Source: an uncultured bacterium
GTDB taxonomy: Bacteria > Verrucomicrobiota > Lentisphaeria > Victivallales > UBA1829
Reading direction: 5' to 3'
Length of the DNA: 5,478 bases
NCBI GenBank assembly: GCA_900549045.1
Contig: URNE01000192.1
Span: 1-5,478 of the forward strand
Below, one piece after another: positions 1-5,478 of this stretch; the stretch's first letter is position 1; each line of letters begins with the position of its first letter. The notes under the pieces were generated by a model. It saw only the letters and a list, made by a program, of their open reading frames with translations. It did not search any database and was not told the DNA's origin. A program made the translations under genes and the position numbers.

Positions 1-15
1 AATGCAAGTTTTTTA

Positions 16-828
16 TCAGAAACGGAGCGCGCGCAGCAAAGCGTCTGCGGTATTGTAGGAAAGTTCCGGCCAGGAGAGGGAGGCTGAACCGCCGAACCGG
101 TTCAGAAGAAGATCGCGGAGCTCCGCTTTTTCCGCCTGCGGGTTGCGCTTCAGAAGCTCTTCCGCAGTCCGCATGTAACCATCCGCCGTTTCGATGCAGA
201 GATCCAGAAAAGGCAGAAGTTCCGGCTGTTCGATTTCGCCGTCCGAGGGACGTTCCGGGTGTCCGAGCACCATGCGCCGGACCTCTCCGGATGCGCAGAG
301 ACGGCGGATGCGTTTCAGCGAATTGCGGTACGCCGTCGGGTCGGCATAGAGCGCAAGCCCGATGTTGTCCGAGCCGCGCCCCTGCACGGCGTCGCCGGTG
401 AAGAGGGTTCCTGTCTCCGGTTCCAGAATGCAGACGGAATCGCCGGAATGTCCGGGTGTGTGAAAAATGCGGACCGCCACGTCGCCGTCGCGGACTTCAT
501 CGCCGTCCGCAAGTTCGCGGTCGGGAGTGAAACCGGAAGCGCGGAGAGAATCCGCACCGTTGCGATGAATGGAAAATACGGCTCCGGAGAGTTCCCGGAG
601 CCGTGCGTTGCATTCGACATGATCACTGTGCGAATGGGAGTTGAGGACCTGGCGCACGGCGGACCACGGAATGCGCCGTTCCCGGAGAAACGGCGCAAGC
701 GTGGCGTCGACAGCACCCTTGACGGCGGAGTCGATCAGAAAACTGCACGAGCGTCCTTCCATGAGGAGCATCGACGTCCAGAATCCGGGGACGAGCCACG
801 GATGTTTGAGAGTCCAGACCCGGATCAT
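16..828 (-). CDS. MBL-fold metallo-hydrolase
   Basis: 270-residue protein of the metallo-beta-lactamase fold. Metal-site residues are visible: HSHSDH (H65, H67, D69, H70), H127 in TPGHSGDS, D146 in FTGDAV and H190 in LGHPER, a complete dinuclear-site set of the glyoxalase II/lactonase-like hydrolase class. The C-terminal 200-270 is helical, as in many small-molecule hydrolases of this superfamily. No flavodoxin domain is attached, so it is not a flavodiiron protein. The substrate cannot be told. The start is firm: the frame has a stop at 840-838 just upstream and no other start between. Only one base separates the hydrogenase stop from this ATG, and there is no good ribosome binding site, so translation probably depends on coupling. 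It ends in tandem stops (TGA TAA). A functional link to the hydrogenases is suggested only by position. Confidence 0.9.
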   Translation of the reverse strand: MIRVWTLKHPWLVPGFWTSMLLMEGRSCSFLIDSAVKGAVDATLAPFLRERRIPWSAVRQVLNSHSHSDHVECNARLRELSGAVFSIHRNGADSLRASGFTPDRELADGDEVRDGDVAVRIFHTPGHSGDSVCILEPETGTLFTGDAVQGRGSDNIGLALYADPTAYRNSLKRIRRLCASGEVRRMVLGHPERPSDGEIEQPELLPFLDLCIETADGYMRTAEELLKRNPQAEKAELRDLLLNRFGGSASLSWPELSYNTADALLRALRF

Positions 829-829
829 A

Positions 830-2236
830 TCACTTGATCAGCGAGCAGGGACCTCCGACGCATCCGCCGCCGCAACTCATGACTTCGAGGAAGTTGCCGG
901 GCATTTTGCCCATCGCATAGAGTTTCAGAAGCTTGGCCGTCTTCTTGTCGATGCCGTTGATGAACTTGTTGTCGAGCTTGAAATTCATCTTGGCGAGTTC
1001 GGGGTTCTTCCGGCTCATTTCCTGGATGACCGCCTCGGTGACGCCGCAGCTCTTTGCATAGTTGCGGGAGGCCTGGTCGGCTGGCTTTTCGATGTTCCAC
1101 GGTTCCTGCTTCATGATGTCGATGCCGAGTCCTGCGAGCATGGCGCCGAGCTCTTCAAAGGTCATGACGTAATCGACTTCGGGAGCGTTTTCCGCTTCCC
1201 AGCGTTTCGCGATGCAGGGACCGATGAAGACTGTGAGCGCATTCGGGCGTTTTTCGCGGACGAGACGCGCGGCGAATTTCATCGGGCTCGGCGTTGTGGA
1301 AACCTTGTCGAAGAATTCGGGAACATGACGCTTGACCAGTTCCACATACGCGGTGCAGCAGGATGTCGTCATGATCTTCTGTCCCGCAATCATCTTTTCG
1401 GCGAATTCGGCGGCCTCGTGTTCCGTGGTGAGTTCCGCGCCGAGAGCGACTTCCATCACGTCGGTGAATCCCGCCTGGTGAATGGCGCTGAAAAGCTGCT
1501 CCACTGTTCCGGGGAACTGCATGAGCGCGGAGGGCGCGACCATCGCGACGATTTCGTGTCCTTCTTTGATGGACTGGAGAATCGGGATCAGCTGCGAACG
1601 TTCCATGACGGCGCTGAACGGGCATTTGCTGAAGCATTTTCCGCAGAAGATGCAGTGTTTGAAGTCGATTTCAGCCACGCCGAGTTCGTTCTTGCGGATC
1701 GCTCCGACCGGACAGGCCTCTTCGCAGGGGACGGTGGTCTTGATGATCGCGTTGAAGGGGCAGACCTGCTGGCATTTGCCGCACTTGATGCACTTCGAGT
1801 AGTCGATGTGCGACTGCTGGTTGATGACGCTGATGGCGCCCTTCGGGCAGTTGAAGACGCAGGGACGCGCGAAGCATCCGCGGCAGGTCGGTGTTACATA
1901 GTAACGGCTTTCCGGGCAGGAGGAGCAGGCGGAGCCGCAGACGGAGAGCGGCTGTTTGACCTTTTTTTCATCCTTGGTGTTGATCGCTTCCTGAAGATAG
2001 GATTTCAGGGTGCGCAGCTCGTCGGTCTCCTCTTCGGAAGAGAAGCCGAGAAGACCCATCAGGCGATACTTCAGTACCGCCCGGTCATGATAGATGCAGC
2101 AGCGGCTGGATTTTTCGGTCTTCGGTCTGAGGGCGATTGGAATACGGTCAATCGTGTCTGCAAGCTTTCCGTCCTTGAAATCCCGGACGATCCGGATCAT
2201 CAGCTCGCGACGCATCCGTTCCGCACCATTGCTCAT
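830..2236 (-). CDS. Group B monomeric [FeFe] hydrogenase (B1/B3-type)
   Basis: 468-residue iron-sulfur protein. The N-terminal part (RCCIYHDRAVLKYRLM, 45-60) is as I recall it from the group B1/B3 family, and the length fits. A cysteine-rich region follows: C100, C104, C107; C118, C121, C126, C130; C149-x2-C152-x2-C155-x3-C159; C171, C175; C195-x2-C198-x2-C201-x3-C205, enough for several [4Fe-4S] clusters. The H-cluster domain spans about 229-468: L1 TTSCCTAY (C293, C294), L2 IGPCIAK (C341, K344, E347), L3 EVMSCGGGC (C455, C459). The four cubane ligands and the proton-relay cysteine (C293) are present, so catalysis of 2H+ + 2e- <=> H2 is possible. The canonical L2 methionine is G339; L3 keeps M453. 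The proline after L1 is threonine (T295). Group B function is poorly known. The gene follows the small [2Fe-2S] protein with a 1-base overlap, a candidate electron partner. Maturases HydE/F/G are not in the window. No signal peptide is seen, so it is probably cytoplasmic. Confidence 0.93.
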   Translation of the reverse strand: MSNGAERMRRELMIRIVRDFKDGKLADTIDRIPIALRPKTEKSSRCCIYHDRAVLKYRLMGLLGFSSEEETDELRTLKSYLQEAINTKDEKKVKQPLSVCGSACSSCPESRYYVTPTCRGCFARPCVFNCPKGAISVINQQSHIDYSKCIKCGKCQQVCPFNAIIKTTVPCEEACPVGAIRKNELGVAEIDFKHCIFCGKCFSKCPFSAVMERSQLIPILQSIKEGHEIVAMVAPSALMQFPGTVEQLFSAIHQAGFTDVMEVALGAELTTEHEAAEFAEKMIAGQKIMTTSCCTAYVELVKRHVPEFFDKVSTTPSPMKFAARLVREKRPNALTVFIGPCIAKRWEAENAPEVDYVMTFEELGAMLAGLGIDIMKQEPWNIEKPADQASRNYAKSCGVTEAVIQEMSRKNPELAKMNFKLDNKFINGIDKKTAKLLKLYAMGKMPGNFLEVMSCGGGCVGGPCSLIK

Positions 2237-2508
2237 TATTTTCCTCCACGGTTTTTAAGGATGTTGTAGATTTTGTCACAGACGGATTCGACGGTTGCAT
2301 TGCTCATCAGCTCGCCGTCGATCCGGACGAAGGGGGCGCCGCCGAGGTTGTCGTCGGAACACGCTTCAAGACAGGGTATGGCCGAGATGTCAACGATTTC
2401 CTTCCAGTCTTCCGGCATGATGGTTTCGAAACGAAGAAGTTCCGCCGCGCCGAGCATGTAGCATGCGGTTCCGCAGCAGATTTCGATCTTGATTTTGCGA
2501 TCCTCCAT
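2236..2508 (-). CDS. Small thioredoxin-fold [2Fe-2S] protein (NuoE/HydC C-terminal domain type)
   Basis: 90-residue protein with the cysteine pattern of the thioredoxin-like [2Fe-2S] domain: C11-x4-C16 (CCGTAC) and C46-x3-C50 (CLEAC), followed by GGAPFVRIDGE, which matches the usual end of this fold. In NuoE of complex I and HydC of electron-bifurcating hydrogenases this domain sits behind an N-terminal helical bundle (whole proteins about 160 residues). Here only the cluster-binding half is present, as a complete gene with its own strong ribosome binding site, so it is a stand-alone form and not a truncation. The likely role is electron transfer to or from the group B hydrogenase encoded next, or a redox link to the sensor (inference). 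No NuoF/HydB flavoprotein partner is in the window. An extra cysteine, C12, adjoins C11. Confidence 0.9.
   Translation of the reverse strand: MEDRKIKIEICCGTACYMLGAAELLRFETIMPEDWKEIVDISAIPCLEACSDDNLGGAPFVRIDGELMSNATVESVCDKIYNILKNRGGK
2242..2247 (-). promoter_or_regulatory. Ribosome binding site of the group B hydrogenase gene
   Basis: GGAGGA on the minus strand is embedded in the last Gly-Gly codons of the [2Fe-2S] protein gene, 5 bases before the ATG at 2236. Stop and start overlap by one base (TAATG). This fixes the hydrogenase start and suggests coupled synthesis of ferredoxin and hydrogenase. Confidence 0.8.
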
Positions 2509-2513
2509 TCTGT

Positions 2514-2521
2514 ACCTCCTT
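2514..2521 (-). promoter_or_regulatory. Strong ribosome binding site of the [2Fe-2S] protein gene, overlapping the phosphatase stop
   Basis: AAGGAGGT on the minus strand, a full anti-16S match, 5 bases before the ATG at 2508. The TAA stop of the phosphatase gene (2522-2520) overlaps its first two bases. It is the strongest site in the cluster and suggests the small ferredoxin is made in relatively high amount. Confidence 0.85.
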
Positions 2522-3713
2522 AGTAATACTTGATAGAGACCTGCTTCCGGTAGTTCTGTTTCAGAATATCGTGCAGGCGTTTTATTATGTTTCTTCGGAT
2601 TTCGAGGTCGACAGGAAGGTTCGGGTCCTGATGCGCCTCGTTGACTTTCGTTCCGACGATAAACTCTATGATATCGCTCTCCATCATGCCGTTGATGATG
2701 TCCTTCGCGGCCGGCGGAGAGTCGTCCCAGTTCCCGCTTTCGAGATCCGATGCGACACGCGTCAGAGTCAGAATTCCTTCGGTGACGATTCCGACTCCGG
2801 GAATGATTCCCGGCGGGGGGAGCCCTTTGCTGAAGCGCACCATCTTAAGGTCGATTTCAACCTTCGTGCGCAGTTCGCGTTCGATAATGTTCGCGGTCGT
2901 TCCGCCGCAGATGATGACACGGTCGGCGCCGGTTTCCGGCTGGGCGAGGGCGGCGAATTCCTGGTCGCGTTCCTTGCGGAACGGCGGACCGGTGAGGACC
3001 CGGCAGACGCGCGGCTTGCGCAGATAGATCACCAGACAGCTGATGTCGTCGATGCATTTGCGGTCTGGATTGATCGAAAGAGCCTGATAGGCAACCGCCT
3101 GGGCGATGTCCTTTGCGGAGACGTCCGGCTGGCGGGCGATGAGTTCCTGAACGAATTTCATGAGTCCGCGCCGGCCCCACCCGAACTTGTAGTTGCGCTG
3201 TCCGAGTCCAGCCTGAGTGACGCCGTCGGAACAGGCGATCAGCCGGTCGCCGACTTCCAGACGCAGTTCGGAAAGCTGCATCTCGCGGTCCGGCCAGCGC
3301 TCCGAAATGAGAGTCTTCGCGGAAAACGGCGGAATTTCAACCGTTCCGCGCAGCTGAATGTACGGCGGATTGCCCATTTCGACGACTTTGGTCTTGCCGC
3401 CCATCTGCATATCCAGAATCGTGAAGGTCGCATAGCTGATTTTGCGGATTTCGCAGACGGGGAGGGTGTCCATGATTGTTTCCGCCGACTGGAGAATATC
3501 CATGTTCGACCGTATGAATTTCATCGCCATTGTCGTTGTGAGCGTGGCAAGCAGATTCGCCTTGATTCCGCTGCCGAGTCCGTCGGAGAGAACCGCGATG
3601 TTGCGGTTCTCGTTCTCCAGCCTCTGCCACTGGAAATTGTCGCCGCAGGCGGCCTGACCGTCTTTGGTCAGCTGGCAGCATTCCATTTCAACAAACGGAG
3701 AATCATATTTCAT
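2520..3713 (-). CDS. SpoIIE-family PP2C-type Ser/Thr phosphatase with extra C-terminal region
   Basis: 397-residue soluble protein; no membrane segment or signal peptide is seen. Residues about 1-232 form a SpoIIE/PP2C phosphatase domain. The metal-binding aspartates are recognisable at D25 (CGDN), D44 (SDGLGSG), D163 (CSDGV) and D222/D223 (CIDDISC), and the typical GNPP segment is at 114-117. Such enzymes dephosphorylate phospho-Ser/Thr proteins, often anti-sigma antagonists in partner-switching pathways; the substrate here is unknown. Residues about 235-397 are an added region with a CGGTTANIIE segment (269-278), a Gly/Pro-rich stretch (297-307), a TEGILTL segment (311-317) and a basic helical end. 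I cannot assign it to a named domain. The gene overlaps the HydS-like gene by 4 bases, and phosphatase-next-to-hydrogenase is the hallmark of group C3 sensory hydrogenases. The likely role is as the output of the H2/redox sensor (inference). Confidence 0.92.
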   Translation of the reverse strand: MKYDSPFVEMECCQLTKDGQAACGDNFQWQRLENENRNIAVLSDGLGSGIKANLLATLTTTMAMKFIRSNMDILQSAETIMDTLPVCEIRKISYATFTILDMQMGGKTKVVEMGNPPYIQLRGTVEIPPFSAKTLISERWPDREMQLSELRLEVGDRLIACSDGVTQAGLGQRNYKFGWGRRGLMKFVQELIARQPDVSAKDIAQAVAYQALSINPDRKCIDDISCLVIYLRKPRVCRVLTGPPFRKERDQEFAALAQPETGADRVIICGGTTANIIERELRTKVEIDLKMVRFSKGLPPPGIIPGVGIVTEGILTLTRVASDLESGNWDDSPPAAKDIINGMMESDIIEFIVGTKVNEAHQDPNLPVDLEIRRNIIKRLHDILKQNYRKQVSIKYY

Positions 3714-5434
3714 TTGCGGTCGGTCTCCTTGCCGTCCTTGTGGTCGGTGTAGGTGCCTGCGACTTCTTTCAGCAGAATTTCCGTATCCGCCATGTGTTCG
3801 CCGAGGTAGCGGGCGATCTTCTGGACGGTCATGACGTTTTTGCGGATGACCTCTTTCGCGCGTTCCGCGATCTGCTCGCGTTTGAGTTCGTTCTGAGTGA
3901 CGTCCTGAATGACCGCTCCGACAGTTTGTCCCTCATTGATGGTGAAGACGCTGATGTTGAGAATTTTTTCTCCGGAGACCTGGTTGAACTTTTCGATCTC
4001 TCCGCCGTTTGCAAGCACGCTCTCGAAAAGATCGGTAAAGTCGATCATGGAGTCGAGGTAGGCTCCGTTCAGGTTTCCGCAGGCGTCGAAAGCTAGCAGA
4101 GTGTCCTCGCCGCAGAGTTCGGCAAAATGGCGGTTGCATTCGATGACCTGGAGATCCTGGCCGGCGAGCACGACTGCAACGGGGATGTAACGGATCAGCG
4201 CATTGCTGGTCTTTTGGGAAATCTTGCGGAGATAGGAGAGACACATGGAGGTCTCCGCCTTGCCGTCGAGCATCGCTTTTGCGAATTCTCGGCAGCTGTT
4301 GTAGCCGCATCCGCCGCAGTTGAGCTCGTCTTCCGCGGAATATTTGCCGATGCGGTGAAGCGCCTGGAGAATCGCCGCCTCTTCGGGCTGCGGTTCGGAA
4401 TGACGGTCGGGATAAATCAGCTGCTGAATGTTGACGGGGACTTTGCGGCCGACGCTGCTGCGGTGCGGCGCATGGGCCGCCGTTTCGAGCAGAATGTCAA
4501 TGCGTGAGGATTCGCGCCCCATGACGGGACCGTTGACGCATCCGCCGTCGCAGGCGAGCATTTCAACAAAAATTTTCGAGCCGCTTTCTTTAAGGGTTGC
4601 AAGGTCAACTTTTTCAATCAGGCGGGCGATATTTGGCAGTCCGGAGACTGCGAGCAGGCGGGCATCCACTTCGGGCGAGCGCAGCGTTTCGTTCATTCCG
4701 CCTTCAATCGAATAGACGCGTCCCTCTTCCGCCTGTACGGGAACCAGCGGTTCCTCGTTCATCTTGTCGAGAGAGATTCCTTCGCTTTTCAGCCAGGATT
4801 CAAGCGCGGCGAATGTGATCGCCAGACTCAAATCATCCGGGTTGCGGTCCGCCTCGTTCTTTTTTGCGGCGCATGGACCGACGAAAATGATCTTGATGTC
4901 GTCTCCGTAAATCTGTTTCAGATATTTGCAGTGCGCCATGACAGGCGAAGTGACCGGGAGAAAGTTGTCGGTCCACGCCGGATAATATTTGCGGATAAAA
5001 TCGACGGATGCCGGACACGCCGTGGAAAGGTAAACGCCCGGTCCGGCCTGCTTGAGCAGCTCGGCGGTCTGAGCGCTGACGAACTGCGCGCCGATTGCCG
5101 TTTCGCTTGCTCCGACAAAGCCGAGACGTTTCAGCGCCGCCGCGAGCCTGCCGATGGGAATATCTTTGAAATAACCGACGTAGCTTGGCGCGATGGACGC
5201 GTAAACCTTTGCGCCGGAATGGAGAAGGTATTGCGCACGGGAGAGATCCGAACGGATTTTCTTGGCTTCCGCGGGGCAGACTTTGACGCATTCTCCGCAT
5301 GAAACGCAGAGCTCCGGAATCACCGCCGCGCGGGCGTTGACGATCCGGATGGCTTTGCAGTGACAATGCCGGACGCACTTGTAGCAGTCCTGGCACTCGT
5401 TTGCCGTTGTGTAGATCGGAAAATTCTGATTCAT
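3710..5434 (-). CDS. hydS: HydS-like PAS-domain [FeFe]-hydrogenase homologue (putative H2/redox sensor, group C)
   Basis: 574-residue cytoplasmic iron-sulfur protein. Domains seen, in order: a two-[4Fe-4S] ferredoxin module (C14-x2-C17-x2-C20-x3-C24 and C43-x2-C46-x2-C49-x3-C53); an H-cluster domain (about 75-340); a C373-x2-C376-x4-C381-x16-C398 [4Fe-4S] domain; a PAS domain (about 411-513); and a C-terminal helical tail (about 514-560) with no histidine-kinase core. H-cluster motifs are L1 STACP (A139, C140), L2 VGPCAAK (C188, K191, E194) and L3 MLACDGGC (C295, C299), so all four cubane ligands are present. The proton-transfer cysteine of catalytic enzymes is alanine (A139), and the methionines of the canonical L2 and L3 motifs are G186 and L293. 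Such substitutions and the PAS domain are known from sensory HydS proteins, which are weak catalysts. The next gene is a PP2C phosphatase, the context of group C3. The sensory role is inference from family and context. The first ferredoxin motif ends C-H-C instead of the usual C-P. Confidence 0.93.
   Translation of the reverse strand: MNQNFPIYTTANECQDCYKCVRHCHCKAIRIVNARAAVIPELCVSCGECVKVCPAEAKKIRSDLSRAQYLLHSGAKVYASIAPSYVGYFKDIPIGRLAAALKRLGFVGASETAIGAQFVSAQTAELLKQAGPGVYLSTACPASVDFIRKYYPAWTDNFLPVTSPVMAHCKYLKQIYGDDIKIIFVGPCAAKKNEADRNPDDLSLAITFAALESWLKSEGISLDKMNEEPLVPVQAEEGRVYSIEGGMNETLRSPEVDARLLAVSGLPNIARLIEKVDLATLKESGSKIFVEMLACDGGCVNGPVMGRESSRIDILLETAAHAPHRSSVGRKVPVNIQQLIYPDRHSEPQPEEAAILQALHRIGKYSAEDELNCGGCGYNSCREFAKAMLDGKAETSMCLSYLRKISQKTSNALIRYIPVAVVLAGQDLQVIECNRHFAELCGEDTLLAFDACGNLNGAYLDSMIDFTDLFESVLANGGEIEKFNQVSGEKILNISVFTINEGQTVGAVIQDVTQNELKREQIAERAKEVIRKNVMTVQKIARYLGEHMADTEILLKEVAGTYTDHKDGKETDRK
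3724..3730 (-). promoter_or_regulatory. Ribosome binding site of the phosphatase gene, inside the end of the HydS-like gene
   Basis: AAGGAGA on the minus strand lies within the last codons of the HydS-like gene. The spacer from AAGGAG to the ATG is about 11 bases, on the long side. With the ATGA stop/start overlap at 3710-3713 this suggests translational coupling of sensor and phosphatase. Confidence 0.6.
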
Positions 5435-5478
5435 TGTTGATCCTGTAAATTCGGGGTTACAGAGTCTGTTGCAACCTT
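5431..5478 (-). CDS. Possible 3' end of an upstream gene (partial, runs off window)
   Basis: Reading the minus strand from the window edge, one frame stays open for 15 codons (ending ...TPNLQDQQ) and stops at a TGA that overlaps the ATG of the HydS-like gene in an ATGA arrangement. The same 4-base ATGA overlap is seen at the next junction (3710-3713), which makes a translated upstream gene plausible. In published hydrogenase clusters of anaerobes, the gene before a HydS-like gene is often an ATPase/anti-sigma-like protein, but 15 residues carry no recognisable motif, so no function is given. A second frame, that of the HydS gene itself, is also open to the edge, so an open frame this short is weak evidence. 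Confidence 0.35.
   Translation of the reverse strand, partial: KVATDSVTPNLQDQQ
5441..5444 (-). promoter_or_regulatory. Ribosome binding site of the HydS-like gene
   Basis: AGGA on the minus strand lies 6 bases before the ATG at 5434. It is a modest Shine-Dalgarno core with good spacing. The HydS frame has no ATG, GTG or TTG between here and the window edge, which supports 5434 as the start unless the gene begins outside the window. Confidence 0.6.

Noticed and set aside
1..15. Possible terminator after the MBL gene
   Set aside because: Only 15 bases follow the stop. There is a short A run on the minus strand but no hairpin and no U tract can be shown.
16..828. MBL protein as a flavodiiron (O2/NO reductase) protein
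   Set aside because: It lacks a flavodoxin domain, is only 270 residues long, and has the hydrolase-type His/Asp set.
259..837. Plus-strand open frame antisense to the MBL hydrolase
   Set aside because: The minus strand carries a complete MBL metal-site set in this stretch; the plus-strand product shows no motif.
851..856. GGAGGT on the minus strand ahead of the MBL hydrolase start
   Set aside because: It lies 22 bases before the ATG, too far for a ribosome binding site, and it is explained by the Gly-Gly codons of the hydrogenase L3 end.
641..2269. Plus-strand open frame of 542 codons antisense to the group B hydrogenase
   Set aside because: It mirrors the hydrogenase gene, whose Fe-S and H-cluster motifs are unmistakable. 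Its translation is an unstructured mix rich in Asp, His, Phe, Arg and Ala with no known motif, as expected of an antisense shadow in GC-rich coding DNA.
2571..3752. Plus-strand open frame of 393 codons antisense to the phosphatase
   Set aside because: Same case: it is a shadow of the PP2C gene with no recognisable domain, and it runs into the HydS-like gene end.
3710..5434. HydS-like protein as a histidine-kinase-linked or group D hydrogenase
   Set aside because: No kinase core follows the PAS domain, and the PAS domain plus the adjacent phosphatase fit group C3 better than C1 or D, which as I recall lacks PAS.

Overview
The window is one compact, single-strand gene cluster from an anaerobic bacterium with a fairly GC-rich genome and strong Shine-Dalgarno sites. 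All five complete genes lie on the minus strand and read from about 5434 down to 16. Gaps are at most 11 bases, and the other junctions overlap or nearly overlap, so the set looks like part of one operon. The phylum cannot be fixed from the sequence. The gene content is typical of H2-metabolising fermenters (Clostridia and relatives, or other anaerobic gut or sediment lineages).

In transcription order the genes are: (1) 5434-3710, a HydS-type, PAS-containing [FeFe]-hydrogenase homologue (group C, putative H2/redox sensor); (2) 3713-2520, a SpoIIE/PP2C-type phosphatase with an additional unassigned C-terminal region; (3) 2508-2236, a 90-residue thioredoxin-fold [2Fe-2S] protein of the NuoE/HydC C-terminal type; (4) 2236-830, a group B [FeFe] hydrogenase rich in N-terminal Fe-S cysteines; (5) 828-16, an MBL-fold metallo-hydrolase. 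The last 48 bases at the high-coordinate end probably hold the 3' end of a further upstream gene whose stop overlaps the HydS start (ATGA). There is no stretch over 300 bases without a gene, and no RNA gene, repeat, mobile element or CRISPR array was seen.

Likely working model (inference): the HydS-like protein has the H-cluster cysteine ligands but lacks the proton-relay cysteine. It probably reads H2 or redox state and passes it through its PAS domain to a Ser/Thr phosphatase, the context that defines phosphatase-linked sensory hydrogenases (group C3). What stands out is that the sensor and phosphatase are co-encoded with a second [FeFe] hydrogenase of the poorly understood group B and an orphan [2Fe-2S] carrier, with a hydrolase tightly appended. 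No diaphorase subunit (NuoF/HydB), no catalytic group A hydrogenase and no HydE/F/G maturase is in the window; these must be elsewhere if the H-clusters are assembled.
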